From Gracilimonas sp017641085 (GTDB lineage Bacteria > Bacteroidota > Rhodothermia > Balneolales > Balneolaceae): a DNA stretch of 64,000 bases. Below the pieces are notes generated by a model. That model was given only the letters and a program-made list of their open reading frames with translations, was not told the origin of the DNA and ran no database searches. Below are positions 53,636 to 61,764 of this stretch, piece after piece. Location of the stretch: the NCBI RefSeq assembly GCF_046115515.1, contig NZ_CP175953.1; one strand, 5' to 3'. The translations under genes and the position numbers were made by a program. Numbering within the stretch: position 1 is the first letter of the stretch; each line of letters opens with the position of its first letter.

Positions 53636-53881
53636 ATGTTTTACGTTTACGCCATATCAAGTGTTGATCGGAATTATATCTATGTCGGCTTAACAGATAA
53701 TCTAAACCGGAGAGTTAGCCAACATCAAAAGGGGTACGAGAAAACTACCAAGCCCTATGCACCATTTCGACTTATTCACTCCGAAGTTTTTGATACCAGA
53801 GAAGAAGCGCGAAAAAGGGAAAAGTATTTAAAATCCGGTTCCGGGAAAGAATTTCTGCGGTCAGTAAGAGATAACCTTTAG
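53636..53881 (+). CDS. Minimal GIY-YIG endonuclease
   Basis: This 81-residue protein is one GIY-YIG domain: the first strand pair YVYAI (3-7) and YVGLT (16-20), RRVSQH (catalytic-region Arg25/26 and His30), and ARKREKYLKSGSGKEFLR (about 58-75) with the candidate metal-binding Glu nearby. Similar small nucleases are common in Bacteroidota and often sit near tRNA genes. The ATG at 53636 lies eight bases after the tRNA terminator T run. Its target is unknown, but its place between two copies of tRNA sequence suggests the tRNA gene. Confidence 0.88.
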   Translation: MFYVYAISSVDRNYIYVGLTDNLNRRVSQHQKGYEKTTKPYAPFRLIHSEVFDTREEARKREKYLKSGSGKEFLRSVRDNL

Positions 53882-53890
53882 TTATAGCAT

Positions 53891-53954
53891 GTTCCTTCGG
53901 GAGTTCGGGCCTGCCTGCCGGCTGAGGCAGGTTCGAGTCCCTCCTTTGGTACCA
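53891..53954 (+). pseudogene. Truncated tRNA-Leu copy with an inserted hairpin
   Basis: The copy begins in the variable arm (GTTCCTTCGGGAGT, one base different from the real tRNA at 53552-53565) and ends at CCA. It lacks the acceptor 5', D and anticodon arms. Between variable arm and T arm it has about 22 extra bases containing the inverted repeat CCTGCC...GGCAGG. It cannot make a functional tRNA alone. Confidence 0.8.
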
Positions 53955-53985
53955 TCAAAGCCTTGCAGATTTCTGTAAGGCTTTT
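53930..53985 (+). repeat. Right copy of the 56-bp direct repeat
   Basis: This is an exact copy of 53569-53624, placed after the GIY-YIG gene. The T run after it is interrupted by a C, unlike the left copy. Confidence 0.95.
53957..53985 (+). terminator. Duplicated terminator hairpin
   Basis: The same stem-loop as at 53596-53623 is followed by TTTTC rather than an unbroken T run. It may still end the GIY-YIG transcript. The next 253 bp, up to the gene at 54239, show only AT-rich promoter-like sequence and a strong AAGGAAGGAG ribosome-binding site. Confidence 0.75.
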
Positions 53986-54238
53986 CTTTTTTTCGGAAAC
54001 CCATCACTTTCTCCCCACCGAAAGTGCAATCATCTTGGGTGATAATTTATTCCGGATGTTATTGAAAAGAACCTCTAACCGGGAACAAATATCTATTTCT
54101 GAAGTACATCCGGCTTAGCAAATACGCGATACACCCTATTTCTGAATCTGTTTAAATATTAATTATTTATAACAAATCTGTAACACCAATGGGTTGTGTA
54201 CACTCTTGTAACAAAAAGAAATCAAGGAAGGAGCAAAC

Positions 54239-54823
54239 ATGGTCAAGTATTTAGTTTTCTGTGTTTTTGTAGCGGCTGGTTACATTGTCTATACCAATTT
54301 TCCGGTAAATCACGGCCCGGGCATTACTGCAAAAGAAGGACCTGAGATAAAGCGATTAACATGGCAGGAACCCTTTTCCTTTAAAGGAGCTACACTGACC
54401 CCAAAAAAAACCATTGAAGCCGAAGTCCGGATTATCAAAAGAAAGCGTTATTTCTTTGACAGTTTTTCCCGATACTCCCCGGTGGATGCTGTGGTAGGCT
54501 GGAATCAGCTTTCGGATGAACGCAACCTGGATTACATCTTCTTTACGCTTGATGACCGAACTCACGATGTGGACCTTACCCGTCCTCCAGTAGAAGTTTC
54601 TACCATCTACCAGGAAAGTGATTTATGGCATTTCATTCCCTCTTCAGCATCTGTAGAAGAACAGCTTAAACAACTCCGGGATGGACATATTGTAAAGCTG
54701 GAAGGACTCTTGGTTGATATTGACCATGACGAAGGATTCGGTTACCAAACGGCTACTGAAGTTTCAGGCAGATACAATGATAGCGGATTCGCCATCTGGG
54801 TAGAGAAATTTCACATCCGATAA
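54239..54823 (+). CDS. Hypothetical membrane-anchored protein
   Basis: This 194-residue protein has an N-terminal hydrophobic anchor (residues 4-19) and a soluble mixed alpha/beta remainder that should face the periplasm. A GPEIKRLTWQEPFSFKG segment and the HFIPSS / VKLEGLLVDID region stand out, but I cannot assign a family. A very good ribosome-binding site (AAGGAAGGAGC) precedes the ATG. It is followed by the cold-shock gene with its own leader. Confidence 0.7.
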   Translation: MVKYLVFCVFVAAGYIVYTNFPVNHGPGITAKEGPEIKRLTWQEPFSFKGATLTPKKTIEAEVRIIKRKRYFFDSFSRYSPVDAVVGWNQLSDERNLDYIFFTLDDRTHDVDLTRPPVEVSTIYQESDLWHFIPSSASVEEQLKQLRDGHIVKLEGLLVDIDHDEGFGYQTATEVSGRYNDSGFAIWVEKFHIR

Positions 54824-54931
54824 CTTAATTCAACTTCCTATTGATTGTATTATCCTCAAAAATTATTTTCAGGTTCAATCATAGGGAGCATAACTCCTTG
54901 TGAGTTAAATATTAAAGTTAATCGGGTAGTT

Positions 54932-55165
54932 ATGTCAGAAAAACAAAAGGGTACGGTAAAGTGGTTCCACAATACCAAAGGTTATGGGTTCATAAGTACG
55001 GAAACGGGGGAAGATGCCTTTGTTCACTATTCAGAAATTCAAGCTGATGGGTTTAAGAAATTACGCCGTGGTGAAGAAGTGGAATTTGTTTTAGATGAAG
55101 GCGATAAAGGATTGCACGCCAAAGAAGTAGTATCCTTAACTCCTGTTGAAGATCAGGTGGAATAA
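54932..55165 (+). CDS. Cold-shock protein (CspA family)
   Basis: This 77-residue OB-fold protein has RNP1-like KGYGFISTE and RNP2-like DAFVHYSEI motifs and begins with MSEKQKGTVKWFH; longer in-frame starts are in the untranslated leader. The leader of about 100 bases before the ATG is typical of cold-shock mRNAs. It binds single-stranded RNA/DNA as a chaperone. A small membrane protein gene follows after five bases. Confidence 0.93.
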   Translation: MSEKQKGTVKWFHNTKGYGFISTETGEDAFVHYSEIQADGFKKLRRGEEVEFVLDEGDKGLHAKEVVSLTPVEDQVE

Positions 55166-55170
55166 TTTAT

Positions 55171-55497
55171 ATGGCCTGGCTAAAAGATGCCTACTTAGAT
55201 GTTATCGTTTTATTGTTGATTGCTGTATTTGCGGTATATACCAATAACATTCTGGAAGTAGTTTTATGGGTATATACCGGTCTCTTACTTTTAAGTAAAG
55301 TAATCGCTTTTTTCATGCCCGCCCTCCAGAAAAAGGCCGACCAAACGGAAGCACCTCCTCTATTCTATCATTTAATTTACGCGCTCACAATTGCGATATT
55401 TCTTTATATTGCGAAATATTATCTGGCTATTGCCTGGGCTTTAATTTGGTTAGCTTCATTTATTAGTTCGGCAAAAAAGTCAAAAAAGAAATCATAA
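55171..55497 (+). CDS. Small hypothetical membrane protein
   Basis: This 108-residue protein has about four hydrophobic helices and a short Lys-rich tail (SSAKKSKKKS), with a central charged loop. No recognisable family. It starts five bases after the cold-shock gene and so shares its transcript. Confidence 0.65.
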   Translation: MAWLKDAYLDVIVLLLIAVFAVYTNNILEVVLWVYTGLLLLSKVIAFFMPALQKKADQTEAPPLFYHLIYALTIAIFLYIAKYYLAIAWALIWLASFISSAKKSKKKS

Positions 55498-55515
55498 CTT
55501 TAGGTATCGCCATTT

Positions 55516-56127
55516 TTGAAGTTCGCGATTAAATTACTTTTTCCTGCCTTATTTTTATTCTTTAGTTCTGCAGCACAAACCAGTGTTGCACAAACCACAA
55601 ATTCCGAATACAAAAGAGCAAGCTTTACCCTTTGGGCGGGCTATTCATTTAATTCTGTTCGTTTTTTGGGAAAAACAGAAAACTCGCAAACTCAGATTTT
55701 TGGTATTGGCCTTCAAAGACCTGTTAAAGAATATCCCCAAAACAAAGCCATTTGGTACACGGCTGACCTGATTCCATACATTCACTTCAATTACCCCAAA
55801 AGAGATGAAAATAACAGAATGGTCTCTCGAAGTGGGTTTGGGTTATCCCCAGTAGGCTTTACCCTTATGGACAATACTCAAAAACGCCTTACTCCTTATA
55901 TCCGAACCACCGGTGGCATGATATTTATGGAACGTAATTTCCCAACTGATGGTGCAAGAAAGCTAAATTACACCTTCGATATTACACTGGGTGCAAATTT
56001 AAGATTCAATACTTTTGCAATGATATCCTTTGGTTATAAATTTCATCATATTTCGAACGCCGAAACAGGCAACGAAAATCCGGGGCTGGACTCTAACTTT
56101 TTGTTTTTAAAATTTTCAATTCAATAG
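55516..56127 (+). CDS. PagL-like lipid A deacylase
   Basis: This 203-residue protein starts at TTG (an in-frame TAG lies five codons upstream) with a signal peptide ending around TSVAQ. Near the C terminus YKFHHISNAETG carries the His-x-Ser-Asn element of PagL-type acyloxyacyl hydrolases, followed by NPGLDSNFLFLKFS, the usual last strand. PagL removes the 3-O acyl chain from lipid A in the outer membrane. Eight bases separate it from the cyclophilin gene. Confidence 0.8.
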   Translation: MKFAIKLLFPALFLFFSSAAQTSVAQTTNSEYKRASFTLWAGYSFNSVRFLGKTENSQTQIFGIGLQRPVKEYPQNKAIWYTADLIPYIHFNYPKRDENNRMVSRSGFGLSPVGFTLMDNTQKRLTPYIRTTGGMIFMERNFPTDGARKLNYTFDITLGANLRFNTFAMISFGYKFHHISNAETGNENPGLDSNFLFLKFSIQ

Positions 56128-56134
56128 AATCAAC

Positions 56135-56665
56135 ATGTCGCTGAAAGCAATCATCAAAACTAGCAAAGGAACTATAAACGTTAATCTATTTTCGGAGAGG
56201 GCTCCAAGAACGGTGGCTAATTTCGTGAATCTTGCCTCCCGTGGTTTTTATGACAACCTGAAATTTCATCGGGTGATTAATGACTTTATGATTCAAGGTG
56301 GATGCCCCAACGGTGATGGTCGTGGTGGACCGGGATACCGTTTTGAGGATGAGTTTCATGAAGAGCTGATCCATGATGAACCAGGTAAACTCTCCATGGC
56401 TAATGCCGGCCCAGATACCAATGGAAGCCAGTTCTTCATCACTCATGTCGCTACCCCTTGGCTGGATGGCAAACATGCTGTTTTTGGTGAAGTTGAATCA
56501 GAAGGTGATCAGGATGTAGTTGATGCTATTTCATCCGGAGATAAGATTGAATCGATTGATATTGAGGGCGAATTTGAAGAGTTGCTCAGAAAAATCGATG
56601 AAGTGCAGTATTGGAATGAAAGCCTGGACGAACAATTTGAGAATCTGAGGCCGGCCGCCGTTTAA
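56135..56665 (+). CDS. Cyclophilin-type peptidyl-prolyl isomerase
   Basis: This 176-residue cyclophilin shows NFVNLASRGFYDNLKFHRVI, DFMIQGGCPNGDGRGGPGY, and SMANAGPDTNGSQFFITH with WLDGKHAVFGEV. It has no signal peptide and is probably cytosolic. A C-terminal acidic extension of about 25 residues follows the domain. Confidence 0.95.
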   Translation: MSLKAIIKTSKGTINVNLFSERAPRTVANFVNLASRGFYDNLKFHRVINDFMIQGGCPNGDGRGGPGYRFEDEFHEELIHDEPGKLSMANAGPDTNGSQFFITHVATPWLDGKHAVFGEVESEGDQDVVDAISSGDKIESIDIEGEFEELLRKIDEVQYWNESLDEQFENLRPAAV

Positions 56666-56737
56666 TTTCAAAATGCTGTAAACTTTTCGAAAGTCTATTC
56701 GTAGTGGTTGCAAAATAATCGCATCAACCTTATCACT

Positions 56738-58216
56738 ATGCAACGACTGTTACTATTTTCCATTTTTTCGTTAGGACTTCTATTCTCTCCAAACTATTCC
56801 TCAGCTCAGGATAGCGGTGAATATGACGAGCTCAAATACCGGAAATGGCGAGTCACCCTCTTCCCTCCTTTAAGTACAAACTGGACTAACGCACCGGATT
56901 ATACGGCTCGTTATTCCATTAATATATTAGGTGGTTATCATGGAGGTTTAGATGGTGGTGAAATCGGCGGGCTCATTAATTACAATAAGTACTATGCCCA
57001 TGGTTTTCAGGTTGCCGGTTTAGTTAATGCCACAGGAGGTGATATGGCCGGGGTAAACATTGCAGGAGCCTTGAACCTTTCGAGCGATGAAATGTCGGGG
57101 ATACAGTTTTCAGGCCTTGCCAACATAGCCGGGGAAGATCTTGAAGGTATTCAGGGAGCCGGCGGCTTTAATATAGCCGGTGGCAATTCCAGTGGATTGC
57201 AGTTTGCCGGTTTAGGGAATATTGCCAAAGGTGATATTGAAGGCTTGCAAGGCGCAGGAGGCATAAATGCAGCCTGGGGTGATATTTCCGGGTTACAGGC
57301 AGCAGGAATTGCCAATATAGCCCGGGAAGATGTGGAAGGACTTCAGGCAGCCGGGTTTATGAACTTTGCCGGATCCGATATTTCCGGCTTGCAAGCATCA
57401 GGAGCAGCCAATATTGCTCTGGGTGATATTGAAGGGCTTATGGCTACCGGAGGGGTTAACATTGCCAAAGAAAATGCCAGTGGTTTATTCGCCGCCGGGT
57501 TGCTCAACGTAGCCAATAATGTTGAAGGACTTGTTTTCTCAGGTGGAGCCAATATTGCCAAAAACTTAGAAGGGATACAGTTCGCAAGCTTATTGAACTT
57601 TTCGGAAACCGCTACCGGAGTTCAAATCGGACTTATAAATCTGGCTAAAGATTTTGAAGGTGTTCCGGTTGGTCTGATCAGCTTGTACGGTAATGGCCGA
57701 AAGAATGTGGATGTTCGCTTTTCTGATGGTGGATTCACTGATATCGGATTAACCCTTGGCACCTATCGTGTGTACAACTCCGCCATTTTCGGCTACAATA
57801 CCCTTTTAGACAGAGATGCTTACCGAGTTGGGCTCGCCATAGGCCTTGAAAAGAACATCAACGATTCCTTCCAAAACTGGAAAGATGAATCCATGTATGT
57901 GAATCAAGAATTTGCTTTTACTCATCAGTTTGAGGATGAATGGTCCCGAAAATTAAATATGATCTATTCCTATAAATTTCTGGTAGGCAAGCGATTTGGA
58001 AATGGCTTCTCACTCTATGGCGGACCTACTTTCAACGCCCAAATCACCCGTGTAAATGCAGCTGAAGATTATACGTGGTACAGTTTATGGTCACCAGAGT
58101 GGAAAGGAAGAGATTACCGGTTCTGGGTTGGATTTACGGCCGGAGTACGTCTATTCAAACAAAAAGCAGTACCCCGCTTCAAAGATGAATTCAATAACTG
58201 GGACATTGACTGGTAA
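56738..58216 (+). CDS. Tandem-repeat surface protein
   Basis: The ATG at 56738 gives a 492-residue protein with a signal peptide (ends at SSAQ); an upstream TTG would add ten residues. From about residue 89 to 318 it consists of about eleven units of about 21 residues of the form GLQ-x-AG-x-x-NIA-x-x-D-x-x-G, resembling LA_2272-like surface repeats and pentapeptide- or beta-helix-like solenoids. The C-terminal 170 residues look like an outer-membrane barrel. It is probably surface exposed; function unknown. Confidence 0.72.
   Translation: MQRLLLFSIFSLGLLFSPNYSSAQDSGEYDELKYRKWRVTLFPPLSTNWTNAPDYTARYSINILGGYHGGLDGGEIGGLINYNKYYAHGFQVAGLVNATGGDMAGVNIAGALNLSSDEMSGIQFSGLANIAGEDLEGIQGAGGFNIAGGNSSGLQFAGLGNIAKGDIEGLQGAGGINAAWGDISGLQAAGIANIAREDVEGLQAAGFMNFAGSDISGLQASGAANIALGDIEGLMATGGVNIAKENASGLFAAGLLNVANNVEGLVFSGGANIAKNLEGIQFASLLNFSETATGVQIGLINLAKDFEGVPVGLISLYGNGRKNVDVRFSDGGFTDIGLTLGTYRVYNSAIFGYNTLLDRDAYRVGLAIGLEKNINDSFQNWKDESMYVNQEFAFTHQFEDEWSRKLNMIYSYKFLVGKRFGNGFSLYGGPTFNAQITRVNAAEDYTWYSLWSPEWKGRDYRFWVGFTAGVRLFKQKAVPRFKDEFNNWDIDW
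57002..57691 (+). repeat. Protein-coding tandem repeat, about 63 bp per unit
   Basis: About eleven degenerate 63-bp units encode the repeated 21-residue motif. The DNA copies have diverged, so the array is old or under protein-level selection. Confidence 0.7.
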
Positions 58217-58334
58217 CTGATTATGGCCGTGAATTTAATTCCGTAAGATTATCCGCTTTCATCAAATCTAAACTAAAAATACGTTCGTACTGTTAAGCAG
58301 CTCTAAACAGACAAACTAATTAACTTTGGATTTT

Positions 58335-58907
58335 ATGAAATACGCAGTCTTAATTATAGCGTTCATGGCCATTATCGCTACCGCTCTCCTGTCAATAAAT
58401 GCTGAAGAACCCCCGGCTAATATTCATCAACATGATTTAGAACAAGCAGGTATTGAGATGGTAGCAGCACGCCAAGACACCATGCCTGAAGAGGATTATC
58501 CGTTCAAAAAATCGGAAGCAGAATGGAAAGAAATTTTGACCTCCAAAGAATATCGCATTCTGCGTGAACGCGGCACGGAACTCCCCTATGTAAACGAATA
58601 TGATGACAACAAAAGGGAAGGAATTTATGTGTGTGGAGGTTGCGGACAAAAGCTGTATAGCTCTGAACATAAGTACGACAGCGGAACAGGCTGGCCAAGT
58701 TTTTGGAAACCTCTGGCAGATTCCCTTGTAGGTGAACGAGAAGATAACAGCTTTTTCATGACCCGCACTGAGATTGTATGCTCAAACTGTGGCGGTCATC
58801 TTGGTCATGTTTTCGATGACGGGCCACAACCTACCGGTTTAAGGTACTGTATGAATTCTGCGGCTATGGATTTCATCCCAAAAGACGAAATTTCAGCTGA
58901 TGAATAA
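58335..58907 (+). CDS. msrB: Methionine-R-sulfoxide reductase
   Basis: The ATG at 58335 gives a 190-residue protein with an N-terminal anchor or signal. It has the MsrB core: zinc-binding CGGCG and CSNCG pairs, SGTGWPSFWKP, HLGHVFDDGP and the catalytic Cys in RYCMNSAAM. It repairs oxidised methionine in envelope proteins. A TTG nine bases upstream is a possible alternative start. Confidence 0.94.
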   Translation: MKYAVLIIAFMAIIATALLSINAEEPPANIHQHDLEQAGIEMVAARQDTMPEEDYPFKKSEAEWKEILTSKEYRILRERGTELPYVNEYDDNKREGIYVCGGCGQKLYSSEHKYDSGTGWPSFWKPLADSLVGEREDNSFFMTRTEIVCSNCGGHLGHVFDDGPQPTGLRYCMNSAAMDFIPKDEISADE

Positions 58908-58952
58908 AAAGCCGGCTGCGTTGTTGGAAATCTTTGCAACTATTTAGATTAT

Positions 58953-58981
58953 AAGGCGTCTTGAACAGGATGCCTTTTTTA
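58953..58981 (+). terminator. Terminator after msrB
   Basis: An eight-base stem (58953-58960 with 58969-58976, one G-T pair) leads into a run of T at 58975-58981. Confidence 0.85.
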
Positions 58982-59002
58982 TTGGAAAACAAATTTTACA
59001 GC

Positions 59003-59536
59003 ATGACATCTAAAGCCACTATTCTACACGAAGCCAGTTTCAGCCCAAAAATCAAAAATTATATTTTGTGGTACGGGGTATTAATTTGCTTCCTTACCGT
59101 TGTTATGATCCCCCTTATCCCCATTTGGCTGATTGTCGCATCATTCTATCTGAGTAAGTACTTTGAGCGCCTTGAGTGTGAGCTAACCACCCGCTCCCTC
59201 CGATTTAAGAAAGGATATATTTTTCATACCGAGCGAACCATCCCGCTTGATAAAATTCAGGATCTGACCTTCAAAGAAGGTCCTTTGTTGAAATATTTCG
59301 GGCTTAGCATTTTGAGGATTGAAACTGCCGGTAGTTCAGCTCAAGCCGGACCGGACCTTTCCCTGATTGGCATAGTTGATGCCTTCGATTTTCGAAGCAT
59401 GGTTTTGGATCAGCGAGATAAAGTAACGGACACCCAGGGTTCGGGTTCTGCGAATGAAAGCGCCGATTCATCCATCGAGATCCTTAAAGAAATCAGAGAT
59501 TCTCTGAAACGCATTGAAGGTAAACTACCGCAATAA
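59003..59536 (+). CDS. PH-domain membrane protein (bPH2/YdbS-like)
   Basis: The ATG at 59003 gives 177 residues; an earlier frame start would begin inside the terminator. Two hydrophobic helices (about 18-50) precede a bPH2 domain with RSLRFKKGYIFHTERTIPLDKIQDL and LLKYFGLSILRIETAG. The last 40 residues are a charged helix. Such proteins are inner-membrane components of unknown function. Confidence 0.85.
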   Translation: MTSKATILHEASFSPKIKNYILWYGVLICFLTVVMIPLIPIWLIVASFYLSKYFERLECELTTRSLRFKKGYIFHTERTIPLDKIQDLTFKEGPLLKYFGLSILRIETAGSSAQAGPDLSLIGIVDAFDFRSMVLDQRDKVTDTQGSGSANESADSSIEILKEIRDSLKRIEGKLPQ

Positions 59537-59662
59537 GTTTTAGGAAGTTGGAATTTTGGTTACCCGCACGTGGTTTTACTTCCAAATAAAACAACACATT
59601 CCATTTCGTTTCTATAAGTCTATTTTCAGTGCCATGAATCTCCCCAAAAAGCTCTTTAAAGC

Positions 59663-61141
59663 ATGAAGATATCTGTTATTGGTGCCGGTTTAGGGGGATT
59701 GTCAGCCGCTTGTTTACTTGCTGCAAAGGGACATCAGGTCACTATTTTTGAAAAGAATGAGAATACCGGGGGGAAGATGAATATTATCGAGGTTGATGGA
59801 TATCGGTTTGATACGGGCCCCAGTCTTTTAACCATGCCATTCATCCTTGAGAAGTTGTTTGAAGAGTGCGGAACCGACCTGCATGATTATCTCTCGTTAG
59901 AACCCTTAGATCCCATCTGCAGGTATTTTTATCCGGATGGAACTGTTTTCAACAATTATGAAGACAAAGAAGCAACAAAGGATGAAATCATGGCTTTTGC
60001 TCCCCAAGATGCAGACTCATATCCGAAGTTCTTAGAATATGCCCGGTCACTTTACCAAAAAACAGCGGATGCATTCATATTCAACCCTTTGTTTGGCTTT
60101 AGCGACCTGAAAGAGTTAGACCTCCTGAGTTTCTTTGGCATTGATGCCTTTACAACAGTTAGCAAGCGAGTGGATAGTACCTTTGAATCGCCATACCTAA
60201 GAAAATTCTTTAAGCGCTTTACCACATACAATGGTTCTTCCCCTTTCCTTGCTCCGGCAACCCTGAATGTAATTCCACACGTGGAAATAAATCAGGGTGG
60301 GTATTATGTGAAGGACGGATTATACAAAGTGGCCGAGGCGTTGACCACATTGGCTGAGGCGCTGGGTGTTGAATTCTTGTTTAATGCTGAAATTACTTCC
60401 ATTGAAGTTGATCAATCCAAAGCAAAAGGCATTAAGCTACGTACCGGTAAAAATGTTGAGTCTGATTTAGTGATATCAAACAGTGATGCTACAGAAACCA
60501 TGGCTCACCTTTTGCCGGGTGACTCGATTTCCAATCGAAAGAAAGAAAAAGCAAAATCTATAGAACCCTCCTGCTCCGGTTTTGTGCTGATGCTGGGTAC
60601 CGACAAAAAATTCGAGCAGCTGGTTCATCATAATATTTTCTTTTCGGAGGACTATAAAAAAGAGTTCAAACAGATTTTTGAAGAGAAAGTGATGCCCGAT
60701 GATCCAACTATCTATATCGCAAACACATCGTACTCCGATCCACATCACGCCCCCGAGCATGGATCCAACCTCTTTATTCTGATAAATGCTCCGTATCTGT
60801 CAGACCACTACAACTGGGATGAACAGGCAATGTCTTATGGAGATAAAGTGATTCGGGAACTAGAGCAGCGAGGACTTGAGCATCTTTCTGAACATATTCA
60901 ATTCAAAAAAACCATTACCCCGAATGACTTCTACGAAATATACCGGTCAAATAAAGGAAGCATTTACGGGACTTCATCCAACAGTAAGTTCTCTGCCTTT
61001 CTTCGCCCCAGAAATAAGTCCCGTGAAATAGAAAAGCTTTATTTTGTGGGCGGCTCCACACACCCCGGTGGCGGGATCCCTTTGGTGGTGCAGTCTGCGT
61101 TTAATGCTGTGGAGTTGATTGAACGTTATGAAACTACCTAA
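59663..61141 (+). CDS. Phytoene/carotenoid desaturase family enzyme (CrtI/CrtD)
   Basis: This 492-residue flavoprotein begins with the FAD-binding GAGLGGLSAACLLAAKGH motif, has GYRFDTGPSLLTMP, and ends with GGSTHPGGGIPLVVQSA, both family signatures. The FDTGPSLLTMP form is closer to CrtD-type 3,4-desaturases than to first-step phytoene desaturases, but the two cannot be separated by eye. It supports carotenoid pigment production. No other crt genes are in the window. Confidence 0.88.
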   Translation: MKISVIGAGLGGLSAACLLAAKGHQVTIFEKNENTGGKMNIIEVDGYRFDTGPSLLTMPFILEKLFEECGTDLHDYLSLEPLDPICRYFYPDGTVFNNYEDKEATKDEIMAFAPQDADSYPKFLEYARSLYQKTADAFIFNPLFGFSDLKELDLLSFFGIDAFTTVSKRVDSTFESPYLRKFFKRFTTYNGSSPFLAPATLNVIPHVEINQGGYYVKDGLYKVAEALTTLAEALGVEFLFNAEITSIEVDQSKAKGIKLRTGKNVESDLVISNSDATETMAHLLPGDSISNRKKEKAKSIEPSCSGFVLMLGTDKKFEQLVHHNIFFSEDYKKEFKQIFEEKVMPDDPTIYIANTSYSDPHHAPEHGSNLFILINAPYLSDHYNWDEQAMSYGDKVIRELEQRGLEHLSEHIQFKKTITPNDFYEIYRSNKGSIYGTSSNSKFSAFLRPRNKSREIEKLYFVGGSTHPGGGIPLVVQSAFNAVELIERYETT

Positions 61142-61148
61142 GTAAAAG

Positions 61149-61661
61149 TTACTCTGCCGCTTCCTGTTCAACATCCAGGTTAATCACTTCTACGTTGTGC
61201 AGTTTCCCTTCTATAATCTGGAAGCGAATTACGGTTCGTTGTGATTGAAAGCCTTGTTTGCCGGCAGCTCCCGGATTCATGTACAACATTTTATTTAAAT
61301 CCTGATCGCGGGAAATGCGAAGAATGTGAGAGTGGCCGCACACAAAAAGTTCAGGAGGATTGGTTTCCATTTCCTGACGGATAGGAAGGCAATAACGTCC
61401 GGGAATTCCCCCGATGTGCGTCATCCATACTTTCAGTCCCTCCCTCTCAAAACGCTGATGCAATGGATAAACCTGACGAATGTCTTCCCCATCAATGTTT
61501 CCATAAACACCAACAACAGGGGCGATTTTTTGAAGTTCCTGAGCTATAGACAGGGTTCCAAAATCTCCGGCGTGCCAGATTTCGTCGCAGTCCTCGAAAT
61601 ACTCGAATACCTGAGGATCGAGGTAATTATGCGTATCTGAAATTAGCCCTATTTTGATCAT
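61149..61661 (-). CDS. YfcE/MJ0936-type metallophosphoesterase
   Basis: This 170-residue protein has metal-binding motifs GLISDTHNY, EIWHAGDFG, VYGNIDGED and FVCGHSHI with a final MNPGAAG. Members hydrolyse phosphodiesters; the substrate is not known. It converges with the desaturase gene, with seven bases between the stop codons. Confidence 0.92.
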   Translation of the reverse strand: MIKIGLISDTHNYLDPQVFEYFEDCDEIWHAGDFGTLSIAQELQKIAPVVGVYGNIDGEDIRQVYPLHQRFEREGLKVWMTHIGGIPGRYCLPIRQEMETNPPELFVCGHSHILRISRDQDLNKMLYMNPGAAGKQGFQSQRTVIRFQIIEGKLHNVEVINLDVEQEAAE

Positions 61662-61764
61662 ACTTTTTGTATCATCTTAGTACTCCAACAAAGCGGAACA
61701 AGAAACTACATTTTTCAATCTCGTTCCACCAATTTCGAAACAATAGCAAAATTTTATTCATTCA

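Larger units (their letters stand above)
53569..53985 (+). mobile_element. Putative minimal GIY-YIG element in the tRNA-Leu 3' end
   Basis: The unit of 361 bp plus one repeat copy holds only the 81-codon nuclease gene and duplicated tRNA/terminator sequence. No integrase or transposase is present. The arrangement resembles a tRNA-gene att duplication or a homing-type insertion; mobility is inferred. Confidence 0.5.

Noticed and set aside
54052..54113. Eight-base inverted repeat CCGGATGT / ACATCCGG in the gap after the tRNA element
   Set aside because: The arms are 46 bases apart and short; such pairs occur by chance and there is no linked feature.
56990..57691. Repeats as a CRISPR or DNA tandem array
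   Set aside because: The periodicity is in the protein; the DNA units differ and there are no spacers.
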